Assembly: GCA_025454125.1 (NCBI GenBank) | Contig: JALOPA010000560.1 | Coordinates: forward strand, 1-5,983 | Direction: 5' to 3' | DNA from: Thermodesulfobacteriota bacterium | Lineage (GTDB): Bacteria; Desulfobacterota; DSM-4660; Desulfatiglandales; HGW-15 | DNA: 5,983 nt | Part shown: positions 1-5,983 of the stretch, piece after piece | How positions within the stretch are numbered: position 1 is the stretch's first letter | Layout: every line of letters begins with the position of its first letter | Position numbers and translations under genes: made by a program | Notes under the pieces: model-generated | Told to the model about the DNA's origin: nothing | What the model saw: the letters and a program-made list of their open reading frames with translations, nothing else | Databases searched by the model: none

Positions 1-271
1 CCGTCAGGTTCTTCTCGAAGTCGTAGACCCAGTTTCGTGTGTCTGCCCATCGACCTTCGCCCTTCTCGGAGCAACTGATCTCAAAGGGCATCGTGACGCT
101 TCGTGGGTCACCAAAAGCGACCATGGACTGTGTGAAGCGTACCTTCACCTGCCGGATGTTCTTGACGGTCCCTTGCGGTGAGAAGGACTCCACCTTGGGT
201 GCTTCCTGAGCGGAAGCAGCGAAGACACACAAAAACAGGGAGCAAAGGCTGAACATCAGAGCTCTTTTCAT
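1..271 (-). CDS. Bacterial alpha-2-macroglobulin-like secreted protein, N-terminal 90 residues only
   Basis: The first 90 codons of a gene that continues past position 1. An N-terminal signal peptide, MKRALMFSLCSLFLCVFAASA, precedes QEAPKVESF, with a likely signal peptidase I site after ASA (about residue 21). No proper lipobox is present, unlike the lipoprotein E. coli YfhM. The mature start shows FSPQGTVKNIRQVKVRF, then QSMVAFGDPR and GRWADTRNWVYDFEKNL. This matches the first macroglobulin-like domain of long bacterial alpha-2-macroglobulins as I recall them. Such proteins are periplasmic protease traps or envelope-protection factors, often paired with penicillin-binding protein 1C. The thioester motif and any such partner would lie outside the window. 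The start at 271 is supported by the signal peptide and by AGGAGA (282-277), 5 nt upstream. A promoter of its own lies at 342-314, so it is probably not part of the efflux operon. Confidence 0.82.
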   Translation of the reverse strand, partial: MKRALMFSLCSLFLCVFAASAQEAPKVESFSPQGTVKNIRQVKVRFTQSMVAFGDPRSVTMPFEISCSEKGEGRWADTRNWVYDFEKNLT

Positions 272-276
272 GGCTT

Positions 277-282
277 TCTCCT
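277..282 (-). promoter_or_regulatory. Ribosome binding site of the alpha-2-macroglobulin gene
   Basis: AGGAGA on the minus strand ends 5 nt before the ATG at 271. It fixes this start together with the signal peptide that follows directly. Confidence 0.75.
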
Positions 283-313
283 AGAGGAAACTCAAAAGGG
301 GCTTGTGGTCTTG

Positions 314-342
314 ATTATCTTAGAAAGCCAGGGACGGGTCAA
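314..342 (-). promoter_or_regulatory. Predicted sigma70-type promoter for the alpha-2-macroglobulin gene
   Basis: Read on the minus strand, TTGACC (342-337) and GATAAT (319-314) are separated by exactly 17 nt. Both boxes differ from consensus (TTGACA, TATAAT) at one position. Transcription would begin near 307, leaving a leader of about 36 nt before the ATG at 271. The segment is more AT-rich than the flanking genes. This is a sequence match only. Confidence 0.7.
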
Positions 343-361
343 TATGAGAGATATAGAAGAC

Positions 362-440
362 AGTAACGAGTGGCGAGTAACAAGTGACGAGTGAATAGTA
401 ACGAGACAAAAACCCAACTTGTCACTCGTTACTTGTCACT
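362..440. repeat. Inverted array of 7-bp repeats (consensus AGTRACR)
   Basis: Six head-to-tail heptamers run on the plus strand from 362 to 403: agtaacg, agtggcg, agtaaca, agtgacg, agtgaat, agtaacg. After a short spacer, three more run in the opposite orientation from 420 to 440 (minus strand: agtgaca, agtaacg, agtgaca). A degenerate fourth, agttggg, is at 419-413. Arms 376-394 and 422-440 match as inverted repeats at 17 of 19 positions around a 27-base loop, so an RNA hairpin is possible in several registers. No T-run follows the distal arm on the minus strand, so it is not a standard intrinsic terminator. It sits between the efflux operon and the promoter of the next gene. Confidence 0.85.
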
Positions 441-472
441 CTTCCATGACATGGGCGTTTTTCAGCAACCTG

Positions 473-1888
473 TTAGTCACTGCCCCCGCCAAGCACGGCA
501 TAGAGCCTCACCTGATTCGCAGCTTTGGCGAGGCGAAGCACGATCAGCACCTGTTGGGCCTGATAGAGGGAGCGCTGCGCATCCAGGACGCCCAGGTAAT
601 TGTCCACTCCCTTGGCATAGCGGGCCGCCGAGAGGCGGTAGGTTCTAGCAAGAGCATCCACCAGAGACTGCTGCGCCGACACCTGCTGGTCTACGGTACC
701 GTTCACCGCAAGGGCATCCGCCACTTCCCTAAAGGCCGTCTGAATCGCCTTCTCGTATTGGGTCAAGGCAATTTCTCTCTGCGCGATCGTGGCATCATAG
801 GCCGACCACAGCCGGGCATCAAAAACAGGCATGACGACGGTCGGCGCAAAAAGCCACGTCCCCTGGCCGGACTTGAACAGACTCGAGAGCTCCGCACTCG
901 CGGTTCCGACCGCAGCCGTCAGAGAAATGCGGGGGAAGAAGGCTGCACGGGCTGCGCCAATAGAAGCATTGGCCGCCTTGAGCTGGTGCTCCGCAGCCAG
1001 GATATCCGGCCGGACCAGGAGCACTTCGGAAGACAGGCCGGCAGAGACCTCTTTCGGAGGGCTGACGCTGCCCAGGTCGACGGGCAGGAGTTCGTCGGGT
1101 GTCGGTGACGGGGTTCCCACCAATAGATTCAAGGCGTTCTGCTCTTGCGCCACCAGTTGCGTGTACACGGCAATGTTTCTCCGGGCCGTATCCACTTGCG
1201 TTTGCACCTGATCAAGGGCCAATTCAGAGGCAAGCCCCACCTCAAAGCGCCGTTTGATCAAATAGTAGGCACTCGTCTGAGTCTCAAGGGTGGTCTCCGC
1301 CAGTTTGAGATTTTCCCGATCTGCGGCAAGCGCCAGATACGCATTGGCGACTCCCGAGACGATCAGGATCTGAACGCTGCGGCGAGCCTCTTCCGTCGCA
1401 AGGTACTCTTCCAGGGCCCGGTCTTTCAGGCTTCGGATGCGGCCGAAAAAATCGATCTCCCAGGACACGATCCCCAGGTCCACGCTGAATTGCTCCGCGG
1501 TGATCTTTCTCCCCGCGGCCGAAAGGTCCGCAGGCACTCGCTGCTTACTCCATGCGCCTGCCGCATCGACCGAAGGAAAGAGCTCCGCCCTTCGAATTCC
1601 GTACAAAGCCCGGGCCAACTCCACATTCAAGGCGGCAAGGCGCAGATCAAGATTGTTGTTCAAGGCCGAATCGATGATCCGTCGAAGCCGCTCGTCCGTA
1701 ATGAATTCCCGCCACTTCAGTTCCCCCACTGCAGAGGCCTGCCCTGCGGTCTCGGCTTCCTTGTAGGATGCGCCGCTCGGCCAGGCAGCAGGCACCGGAG
1801 CTTCAGGCCTGGTGTAGGGAGGGGTCAGGTTGCATCCGCTCAGCGCAAGGGCGATTCCAGTCAGCAGCATCAAAAGGTGTCTTTTCAT
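473..1888 (-). CDS. Outer-membrane efflux channel lipoprotein, NodT/OprM family
   Basis: Forms the trimeric outer-membrane exit duct of the tripartite pump. The 471-residue protein has a lipoprotein signal: a short basic start (MKRH), a hydrophobic stretch and lipobox LSGC with the acylated cysteine at 19. PPYTRPEAPVPAAWP (23-37) is the usual NodT/OprM N-terminal segment. Two homologous outer-membrane efflux repeats follow, roughly 60-250 and 280-465. The end, with GVDNYLGVLDAQRSLYQAQQ and LYAVLGGG, is the family signature. Length is normal (OprM-type proteins are about 470-490) and no lesion is visible. The start at 1888 is fixed by the signal peptide; a GAGGGG lies 9 nt upstream. The pump stop (1892-1890) is one base away, so translation is probably coupled to the pump's 3' part. 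Substrate is unknown. Confidence 0.95.
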   Translation of the reverse strand: MKRHLLMLLTGIALALSGCNLTPPYTRPEAPVPAAWPSGASYKEAETAGQASAVGELKWREFITDERLRRIIDSALNNNLDLRLAALNVELARALYGIRRAELFPSVDAAGAWSKQRVPADLSAAGRKITAEQFSVDLGIVSWEIDFFGRIRSLKDRALEEYLATEEARRSVQILIVSGVANAYLALAADRENLKLAETTLETQTSAYYLIKRRFEVGLASELALDQVQTQVDTARRNIAVYTQLVAQEQNALNLLVGTPSPTPDELLPVDLGSVSPPKEVSAGLSSEVLLVRPDILAAEHQLKAANASIGAARAAFFPRISLTAAVGTASAELSSLFKSGQGTWLFAPTVVMPVFDARLWSAYDATIAQREIALTQYEKAIQTAFREVADALAVNGTVDQQVSAQQSLVDALARTYRLSAARYAKGVDNYLGVLDAQRSLYQAQQVLIVLRLAKAANQVRLYAVLGGGSD

Positions 1889-1889
1889 C

Positions 1890-3170
1890 TCATTGATCCC
1901 CTCTTGGGTTTTTCTCGGCCGTCTTTGTCCTTGCAGGCCTTCCCTTCTTGCCGAAGATCTTTTCGATGATCACATAAAAAAGCGGCGAAAACACCACGAC
2001 CAGAACCGTGGCGGTCACCATCCCTCCCAGCACGCCCGTGCCGATGGCGTTCTGGGCTCCTGCGCCGGCGCCGGTGGTCAGAGCAAGAGGCAGAACGCCG
2101 AAACCGAACGCAAGGGAGGTCATCACGATCGGCCGGAAGCGGAGCTTCGCGCCTTCGAGTGTGGCGTCAACGAGGCTCATCCCTTTTTCCAGGCCGGCTT
2201 TGGCAAACTGCACGATCAGGATGGCGTTCTTGGTGGTCAACCCCAGGGTCGTCAGCAGGCTGATCTGGAAATAGACGTCATTGTGAAGCCCCCGCCAGCT
2301 GGAGGCGACGATACCGCCGATCACTCCCAGAGGAAGGACCAGCAGAATGGAAATAGGGATGGTCCAACTCTCGTAGAGCGCCGCCAGGCACAGGAAGATG
2401 ACAAAAATGGAGAAGGTGTACAGCAGGGGCGCTTGAGAACTCGCCATCCGCTCCTGGTAGGACAGCCCGGTCCAGTCGAAACCGATTCCTCTGGGCAATT
2501 TCTCGACCGCCTCTTCCATGGCAAGCATGGCTTCCCCCGAACTCCGGCCCGGCGCCGGCTCTCCCCAGAAGTTGATGGAAGGAAACCCATTGAAACGAGC
2601 CAGACTGGGAGAACCGGATCTCCAGCGACCGGTGGCAAAAGAGGAAAAAGGGACCATCTTGCCCGATGTGTTTCGAACAAAAAGCTTTTCAAGGTCCCTG
2701 GGCAGCATGCGAAAAGGCGCATCCGCCTGGACATAGACCCTCTTGACCCGGCCGCCTTGGATGAAGTCGTTGGCATAAGCGCTGCCGAAGGAGGCCGCGA
2801 TGGTCCTGTGAATGGAACTGATGGGAACCCCAAGGGCGCCGGCCTTTTCCCAGTCCACGTCGATCCGGTATTCGGGCACGTCTTCCAAGCTGTTGGGCCG
2901 AACAACGGCCAATCTCGGGTCCTTTGCCACTAACCCCAGGAGTTGGTACTGAGCCGCCATCAGGGCCTCGTGCCCGAGCCCTCCCCGGTCCAGGAGCTGG
3001 AAGTCGAATCCCTTGGCAATGCCGAGTTCGACCACGGCCGGCGGAGGGAAGGCGAACACCATGGCCGTGCGAATGTGCGATAGGGCCCCCATGGCCCTCC
3101 CCGCAATGGCTTTGACCTTCAGGTCATCCCGGTCGCGCAGTTCCCAATCCTTCAGCTTCACGAAGACCAT
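1890..3170 (-). CDS. RND pump, C-terminal fragment (second porter half and TM8-TM12)
   Basis: Pump sequence runs from about 3179 (NNG before the ATG) to TGA at 1892-1890. From the ATG at 3170 it gives 426 residues. It begins in the second periplasmic loop at MVFVKLKDW. VVELGIAKGFDFQLLDRGG follows (46-64), then the docking-domain segment with GGRVKRVYVQAD (139-150) and FDWTGLSYQER (231-241). TM8-TM12 span about 250-405. Relay residues K314, R344 and T351 correspond to AcrB K940, R971 and T978, and F3 corresponds to the pocket residue F628. The first in-frame ATG has GGAGG (3184-3180) 9 nt upstream, so separate translation is possible, overlapping the upstream piece by 47 nt. An in-frame TGA at 3188-3186 closes this frame just upstream. 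The likeliest reading is the 3' remainder of a broken gene. The tail GRPARTKTAEKNPRGDQ is polar and probably cytoplasmic. Confidence 0.85.
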   Translation of the reverse strand: MVFVKLKDWELRDRDDLKVKAIAGRAMGALSHIRTAMVFAFPPPAVVELGIAKGFDFQLLDRGGLGHEALMAAQYQLLGLVAKDPRLAVVRPNSLEDVPEYRIDVDWEKAGALGVPISSIHRTIAASFGSAYANDFIQGGRVKRVYVQADAPFRMLPRDLEKLFVRNTSGKMVPFSSFATGRWRSGSPSLARFNGFPSINFWGEPAPGRSSGEAMLAMEEAVEKLPRGIGFDWTGLSYQERMASSQAPLLYTFSIFVIFLCLAALYESWTIPISILLVLPLGVIGGIVASSWRGLHNDVYFQISLLTTLGLTTKNAILIVQFAKAGLEKGMSLVDATLEGAKLRFRPIVMTSLAFGFGVLPLALTTGAGAGAQNAIGTGVLGGMVTATVLVVVFSPLFYVIIEKIFGKKGRPARTKTAEKNPRGDQ

Positions 3171-4974
3171 GCCGTTGTTCCTCCGTCACTCTACCGGTCT
3201 GCTCCAGGGTGGCGCCTTTAGGCATGATGACCTGCACGAGCAGGGACCCCTGGTCTTCATCCGGAAGGTAGGAGGTGGGCATCCGAAAGAAGAGGAAGCC
3301 CATGGTCCCCACGATCAAGAGGAACACGAACAGGTACCGCAGTTTTTTGGACAGAGAATGACCGACCAGACGCACATACAGGTCTCTGATCCGAAAGAAG
3401 GTGCGGTCGAACCATTTGAAAAAGGGCCTGAGGAAAAAAACAGCGGTTTCCGCGGATCCATGCCCTGCAGCCAACGGTTTGAGAAGGGCGGCGCAGAGAA
3501 CCGGCGTCAGAATCAGGGCCACGACAACGGAGAGCAACATGGCGGCGATGATGGTCACGGAAAACTGGCGATAGATGACGCCCATTGAGCCTGGGAAAAA
3601 CGCCATGGGGCCGAACACGGCCGAGAGCACCAGCCCGATGCCGATCAGAGCGCTGGTGATCTGTTCCATAGACTTGGCTGTGGCCTCTCGGGGCCCAAGC
3701 CCCTCCTCGCGCATAATCCGCTCCACGTTCTCCACCACCACAATAGCGTCGTCCACGAGCAGGCCTATGGCCAGCACCATGGCGAACATGGTCAGCATGT
3801 TGATGGAAAACCCGAAAAGCCCAAGCATCGCAAAAGTCCCCAGGATCACCACCGGCACCGCAATGGTGGGGATCAGGGTCGCTCGCACGTTTCCCAGGAA
3901 AAGCCACATGATCAGAAAGACCAGCAGGATCGCTTCAATAAGGGTCTTGACCACCTCGTTTATGGCCACTGTCACGAAGGGGGTTGTGTCGAAGGGGAAA
4001 ACCACCTTCATCCCCGGGGGAAAGAACCTGCTCATCTCTTGCATCTTCGCCTTGACAGCGTCGGCCGTGTCCAGAGCATTGGCCCCTGCCGCCTGGCGGA
4101 TGGCAAGGCCCGAGGCAGGCTTGCCTTGATAAAAAGCCTGGATGTCGTAGTACTCGGTACCCAACTCCGTGCGGCCCACGTCCCTGACTCGCACGATGGA
4201 GCCGTCCCGGTTGATGCGGATGGGGATGGAGGCAAACTCCTCAGGCGTCCTGAGCATGTTCTGGACCACGATGGAGGCGTTCAACCGCTGCCCCTCCACT
4301 GCAGGGGCCCCGCCGAACTGCCCGGCGGAGACCTCCACATTGTAGGCGCGGAGCGCTGCGATCACTTCCTCCATCGTCAGGTGGTAGTCGGTCAGCCTCT
4401 CCGGGTTGAGCCAGATCCGCATGGCATACCCTGAACCGAAGGTTTCCACCTCGCCCACGCCCCGAACACGAGCCAGGATCTTTTCCAGGTTGGACTGGGC
4501 GTAGTCTCGCAGATCGTCGCCGTCCATGCTCCCGTCTTCCGAGATCAGCGTCACGATCATCAGGTAGTTCCGGGTGGATTTGCTGACCGTGACCCCCTGG
4601 CTTTTGACCGTCTCAGGCAGGCTCGACATGGCGAGTTGGAGCTTGTTCTGCACCTGAGACCAAGCGACATCCGGATCGGTTCCGGCGGCAAAGGTCAGCT
4701 CGAGACGCGAACCTCCCGCCGAATCGCTGGAGGCGGACATGTAAAGCAACTTGTCAAAGCCGGTCATCTTCTGCTCGATGATCTGAGTCACGCTGTTTTC
4801 GACAGTCTCCGCCGAAGCCCCCGCATAGAAGGCGCTGATAGCGATCGACGGAGGGGCGATAGGCGGATACTGGGATATGGGCAGGTTGTAGATGGCCAGT
4901 CCGCCCGCCGCCATGATGATGACCGCAATGACCCACGCGAAGACCGGACGATCAAGGAAAAATTTCGACAGCAT
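3124..4974 (-). CDS. RND pump, N-terminal fragment (TM1-TM7 and first porter half)
   Basis: Reads as a 616-residue product, of which about the first 599 are authentic pump sequence; the last 16-17 are out-of-frame translation ending at TGA. It contains TM1 (about 10-30), the first large periplasmic loop (about 31-335), TM2-TM6 (about 338-500) and TM7 (about 546-563). It then enters the second periplasmic loop at PDEDQG (571-576). GLLVDDAIVVVENVER holds the two proton-relay aspartates D408 and D409, equivalent to AcrB D407/D408. F179 corresponds to AcrB F178, and Y137 stands where AcrB has F136. The ATG at 4974 is well supported: MLSKFFLDRP is the usual RND start, and GGAGG (4985-4981) sits 6 nt upstream, near the adaptor stop. 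Alone, this piece lacks five TM helices and most of the second porter half, so it should not transport. Confidence 0.88.
   Translation of the reverse strand: MLSKFFLDRPVFAWVIAVIIMAAGGLAIYNLPISQYPPIAPPSIAISAFYAGASAETVENSVTQIIEQKMTGFDKLLYMSASSDSAGGSRLELTFAAGTDPDVAWSQVQNKLQLAMSSLPETVKSQGVTVSKSTRNYLMIVTLISEDGSMDGDDLRDYAQSNLEKILARVRGVGEVETFGSGYAMRIWLNPERLTDYHLTMEEVIAALRAYNVEVSAGQFGGAPAVEGQRLNASIVVQNMLRTPEEFASIPIRINRDGSIVRVRDVGRTELGTEYYDIQAFYQGKPASGLAIRQAAGANALDTADAVKAKMQEMSRFFPPGMKVVFPFDTTPFVTVAINEVVKTLIEAILLVFLIMWLFLGNVRATLIPTIAVPVVILGTFAMLGLFGFSINMLTMFAMVLAIGLLVDDAIVVVENVERIMREEGLGPREATAKSMEQITSALIGIGLVLSAVFGPMAFFPGSMGVIYRQFSVTIIAAMLLSVVVALILTPVLCAALLKPLAAGHGSAETAVFFLRPFFKWFDRTFFRIRDLYVRLVGHSLSKKLRYLFVFLLIVGTMGFLFFRMPTSYLPDEDQGSLLVQVIMPKGATLEQTGRVTEEQRHGLREAEGLGTARPG
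3180..3184 (-). promoter_or_regulatory. Fortuitous Shine-Dalgarno site before the C-terminal pump fragment
   Basis: GGAGG lies 9 nt before the ATG at 3170, inside the out-of-frame junction of the pump gene. The nine bases TGACGGAGG here are identical to those at the true pump start (4989-4981). It could allow separate translation of the C-terminal piece. Whether it is used, or is an accident of the deletion junction, cannot be told from sequence. Confidence 0.4.
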
Positions 4975-4980
4975 GGCGCG

Positions 4981-4985
4981 CCTCC
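4981..4985 (-). promoter_or_regulatory. Ribosome binding site of the RND pump gene
   Basis: GGAGG lies 6 nt before the ATG at 4974, within the 12-nt gap just after the adaptor stop codon (4989-4987). Ribosomes finishing the adaptor could reinitiate here, which fits coupled translation. Confidence 0.75.
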
Positions 4986-4986
4986 G

Positions 4987-5983
4987 TCAGTTCGATTTTG
5001 CAGCAGGCTGGGATGAATTTGAGGCCCCGAATGGGACCTCCTTCGCGGAAGCACCGACGCGCACTTTTTGAATTCCTTCGACGATGACGCGATCGCCGGC
5101 CGCAAGACCCGAGGTGATGAGCCATTGGTCGCCGATCGCCCGATCGAGCTTGAGCATTCGCTGCTGAACCTTGCCTCCGGTGTCCAGAAGAAGGGCGACA
5201 GGATTGCCCTTGGGATCGCGCGATACGGCCTGCTGAGGGATCAGGATGGCCTGCTCGCTGAGGCCGTCTTTCACGACCGCCCGGACAAACATGCCGGGCA
5301 GGAGAAGTCCTTTCGGATTGGGAAACACAAGGCGCAGGGTAACGGAGCCGGTCGTCGGATCGACCGTCACATCGCGAAACTGAAGCGCCCCTTCCAAAGG
5401 ATAGGTCCTGCCGGTTTCCAGGAGGAGACTGGCCTTCCTCTGGTTCGTTCCATCCGTTGTGAGACGACCATCCTCCAGCCGGCGTTTCAATGCCAGGAGT
5501 TCCGTGGTCGATTGGGGAACATCCACGTAGATGGGATCCAGTTGCTGAATCGTTGTAAGGGCCATGGGCTGATAGGCCGTGACGATCGCGCCCTCTGTGA
5601 CGCTGGATCTCCCGATGCGGCCGGAAATGGGTGCGGTGACACGGGTGTAGCCAAGATTGATCCGTGCCGTCTCAACCATTGCTTTCCAAAATCCAATCTC
5701 AGCCCGGTTCTGTTCCTCGGCAGCCGCCGCGTCATCCAATTCCTGCTGGCTGACTGCTTTGTCGGGAAGCAATTCCCTGTAACGTTCAACCCTCAAGCGG
5801 ATCGAAGGGAGATTCGCTTCGGCTCTCCCCAGGGCGGCCTTTGCATTTTCGAGGGCCGCCTGAAAATGAGCGGGGTCTATCTCATAGAGAACTTGGCCGA
5901 GTTTGACATCAGAACCTTCCTCGAACAGGCGTTTCTGTATGAGACCTTGCACTTGCGGTCTGATTTCCGCGACCCGGTAGGCC
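4987..5983 (-). CDS. RND efflux periplasmic adaptor (membrane fusion protein), AcrA/MexA type, 5' end outside window
   Basis: Periplasmic adaptor that joins the inner-membrane RND pump to the outer-membrane channel. The visible 331 residues run in one frame from the window edge to a TGA at 4989-4987. They begin AYRVAEIRPQVQG, the start of the first lipoyl half in AcrA (about residues 1-36). A coiled-coil hairpin follows (about 37-110), then the second lipoyl half (YTRVTAPISGRIG, about 112-124), the beta-barrel with LDPIYVDV (148-155), and a membrane-proximal region with LLPGMFVRA (227-235) and GDRVIVEGIQKVR (296-308). Order and motifs match E. coli AcrA closely (recalled, not aligned). About 50-55 N-terminal residues, including the signal peptide and any lipid-anchor cysteine, lie past 5983. 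The internal GTG at 5952 is not the start, because conserved family sequence continues upstream of it. The pump gene begins 12 nt downstream. The family is secure; the substrate cannot be inferred. Confidence 0.95.
   Translation of the reverse strand, partial: AYRVAEIRPQVQGLIQKRLFEEGSDVKLGQVLYEIDPAHFQAALENAKAALGRAEANLPSIRLRVERYRELLPDKAVSQQELDDAAAAEEQNRAEIGFWKAMVETARINLGYTRVTAPISGRIGRSSVTEGAIVTAYQPMALTTIQQLDPIYVDVPQSTTELLALKRRLEDGRLTTDGTNQRKASLLLETGRTYPLEGALQFRDVTVDPTTGSVTLRLVFPNPKGLLLPGMFVRAVVKDGLSEQAILIPQQAVSRDPKGNPVALLLDTGGKVQQRMLKLDRAIGDQWLITSGLAAGDRVIVEGIQKVRVGASAKEVPFGASNSSQPAAKSN

Larger units (their letters stand above)
1890..4974 (-). pseudogene. RND multidrug efflux pump, AcrB/MexB (HAE1) type, interrupted by an internal frame-disrupting deletion
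   Basis: Inner-membrane proton/drug antiporter of the operon, present as two out-of-frame pieces meeting near 3177-3190. The span is 3085 nt, one more than a multiple of three, and would encode about 1028 residues, against about 1049 in AcrB. The upstream piece matches AcrB through GATLEQTGRVTEE (residues 587-599). The downstream piece resumes at NNGMVFVKLKDW, which corresponds to AcrB NTGIAFVSLKDW. About 29 residues (AcrB about 594-622) are missing between them, so the lesion is a deletion of about 80-90 nt whose length is 2 modulo 3. The lost stretch carries the switch loop (F615, F617) and F610 of the drug-binding pocket. The remaining core looks intact, including the D408/D409 pair and the lysine, arginine and threonine of the relay in the second half. 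That suggests recent inactivation or an assembly error. The neighbours are the intact channel gene and the adaptor gene, whose visible part is intact. Confidence 0.85.

Noticed and set aside
362..440. CRISPR array
   Set aside because: Units are 7 bp, contiguous, without spacers, and inverted halfway; there are no cas genes.
362..475. Rho-independent terminator for the efflux operon
   Set aside because: The minus-strand hairpin is not followed by a T-tract, and the GGGTTTTT near 415-408 lies in the loop rather than after a stem.
419..2933. Long plus-strand open frames opposite the channel and pump genes (419-1108, 1145-1969, 1830-2933)
   Set aside because: They lie antisense to strongly conserved efflux genes, and their translations are low-complexity and rich in Arg, Gly and His with no recognisable domain.
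3124..3190. Programmed ribosomal frameshift or a one-base sequencing error in the pump
   Set aside because: There is no slippery heptamer at the junction. About 29 conserved residues are also absent, which neither a frameshift nor a single-base error would remove.
3013..4434. Plus-strand open frames opposite the pump (3013-3588, 3575-4129, 4039-4434)
   Set aside because: They are antisense shadows of the RND gene, with no supporting motif or protein family resemblance.
1890..4974. Two separate RND genes of the MdtB/MdtC kind
   Set aside because: The two pieces are complementary, covering the N-terminal and C-terminal parts of one pump; they are not two full-length paralogues.
4987..5952. 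Adaptor starting at the GTG at 5952
   Set aside because: Conserved AcrA-type sequence (AYRVAEIRPQ) continues upstream in frame to the window edge, and no signal peptide follows 5952.

Overview
The window is a minus-strand tripartite RND drug-efflux operon followed by the start of an unrelated envelope gene, also on the minus strand. The protein families (HAE1-type RND pump, NodT-type outer-membrane lipoprotein, bacterial alpha-2-macroglobulin) belong to a diderm Gram-negative bacterium. GC-rich genes, purine-rich Shine-Dalgarno sites and a short-repeat intergenic region would fit a deltaproteobacterial (Desulfobacterota-like) source. That placement is an impression from sequence style, not a demonstrated assignment.

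In transcription order (high to low coordinates): 5983-4987 is an AcrA/MexA-type periplasmic adaptor whose N-terminus lies beyond the window edge. 4974-1890 is the AcrB/MexB-type inner-membrane proton/drug antiporter, broken in two. 1888-473 is the outer-membrane channel lipoprotein. Gaps are 12 nt between adaptor and pump and 1 nt between pump and channel, so the three form one transcription unit with likely translational coupling. Together they would make an envelope-spanning complex that exports drugs or other hydrophobic compounds using the proton gradient.

The main anomaly is in the pump gene. Its first part reads well for about 599 residues, then enters the wrong frame and stops at 3124. 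The second part reads well from about 3179 to 1890. This is not a one-base frameshift: compared from memory with E. coli AcrB, about 29 conserved residues (AcrB about 594-622) are absent. They include the switch loop with F615 and F617, and pocket residue F610. The rest of both halves looks intact, including the proton-relay residues. A recent deletion or an assembly error explains this best. A strong Shine-Dalgarno site happens to precede the first ATG of the second half.

The gap from 472 to 272 holds an inverted array of 7-bp repeats, able to form a long imperfect hairpin, and then a good sigma70-type promoter. This promoter serves the last gene (271 to beyond position 1), a secreted alpha-2-macroglobulin-like protein of which the first 90 residues are visible. 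I see no convincing plus-strand gene.
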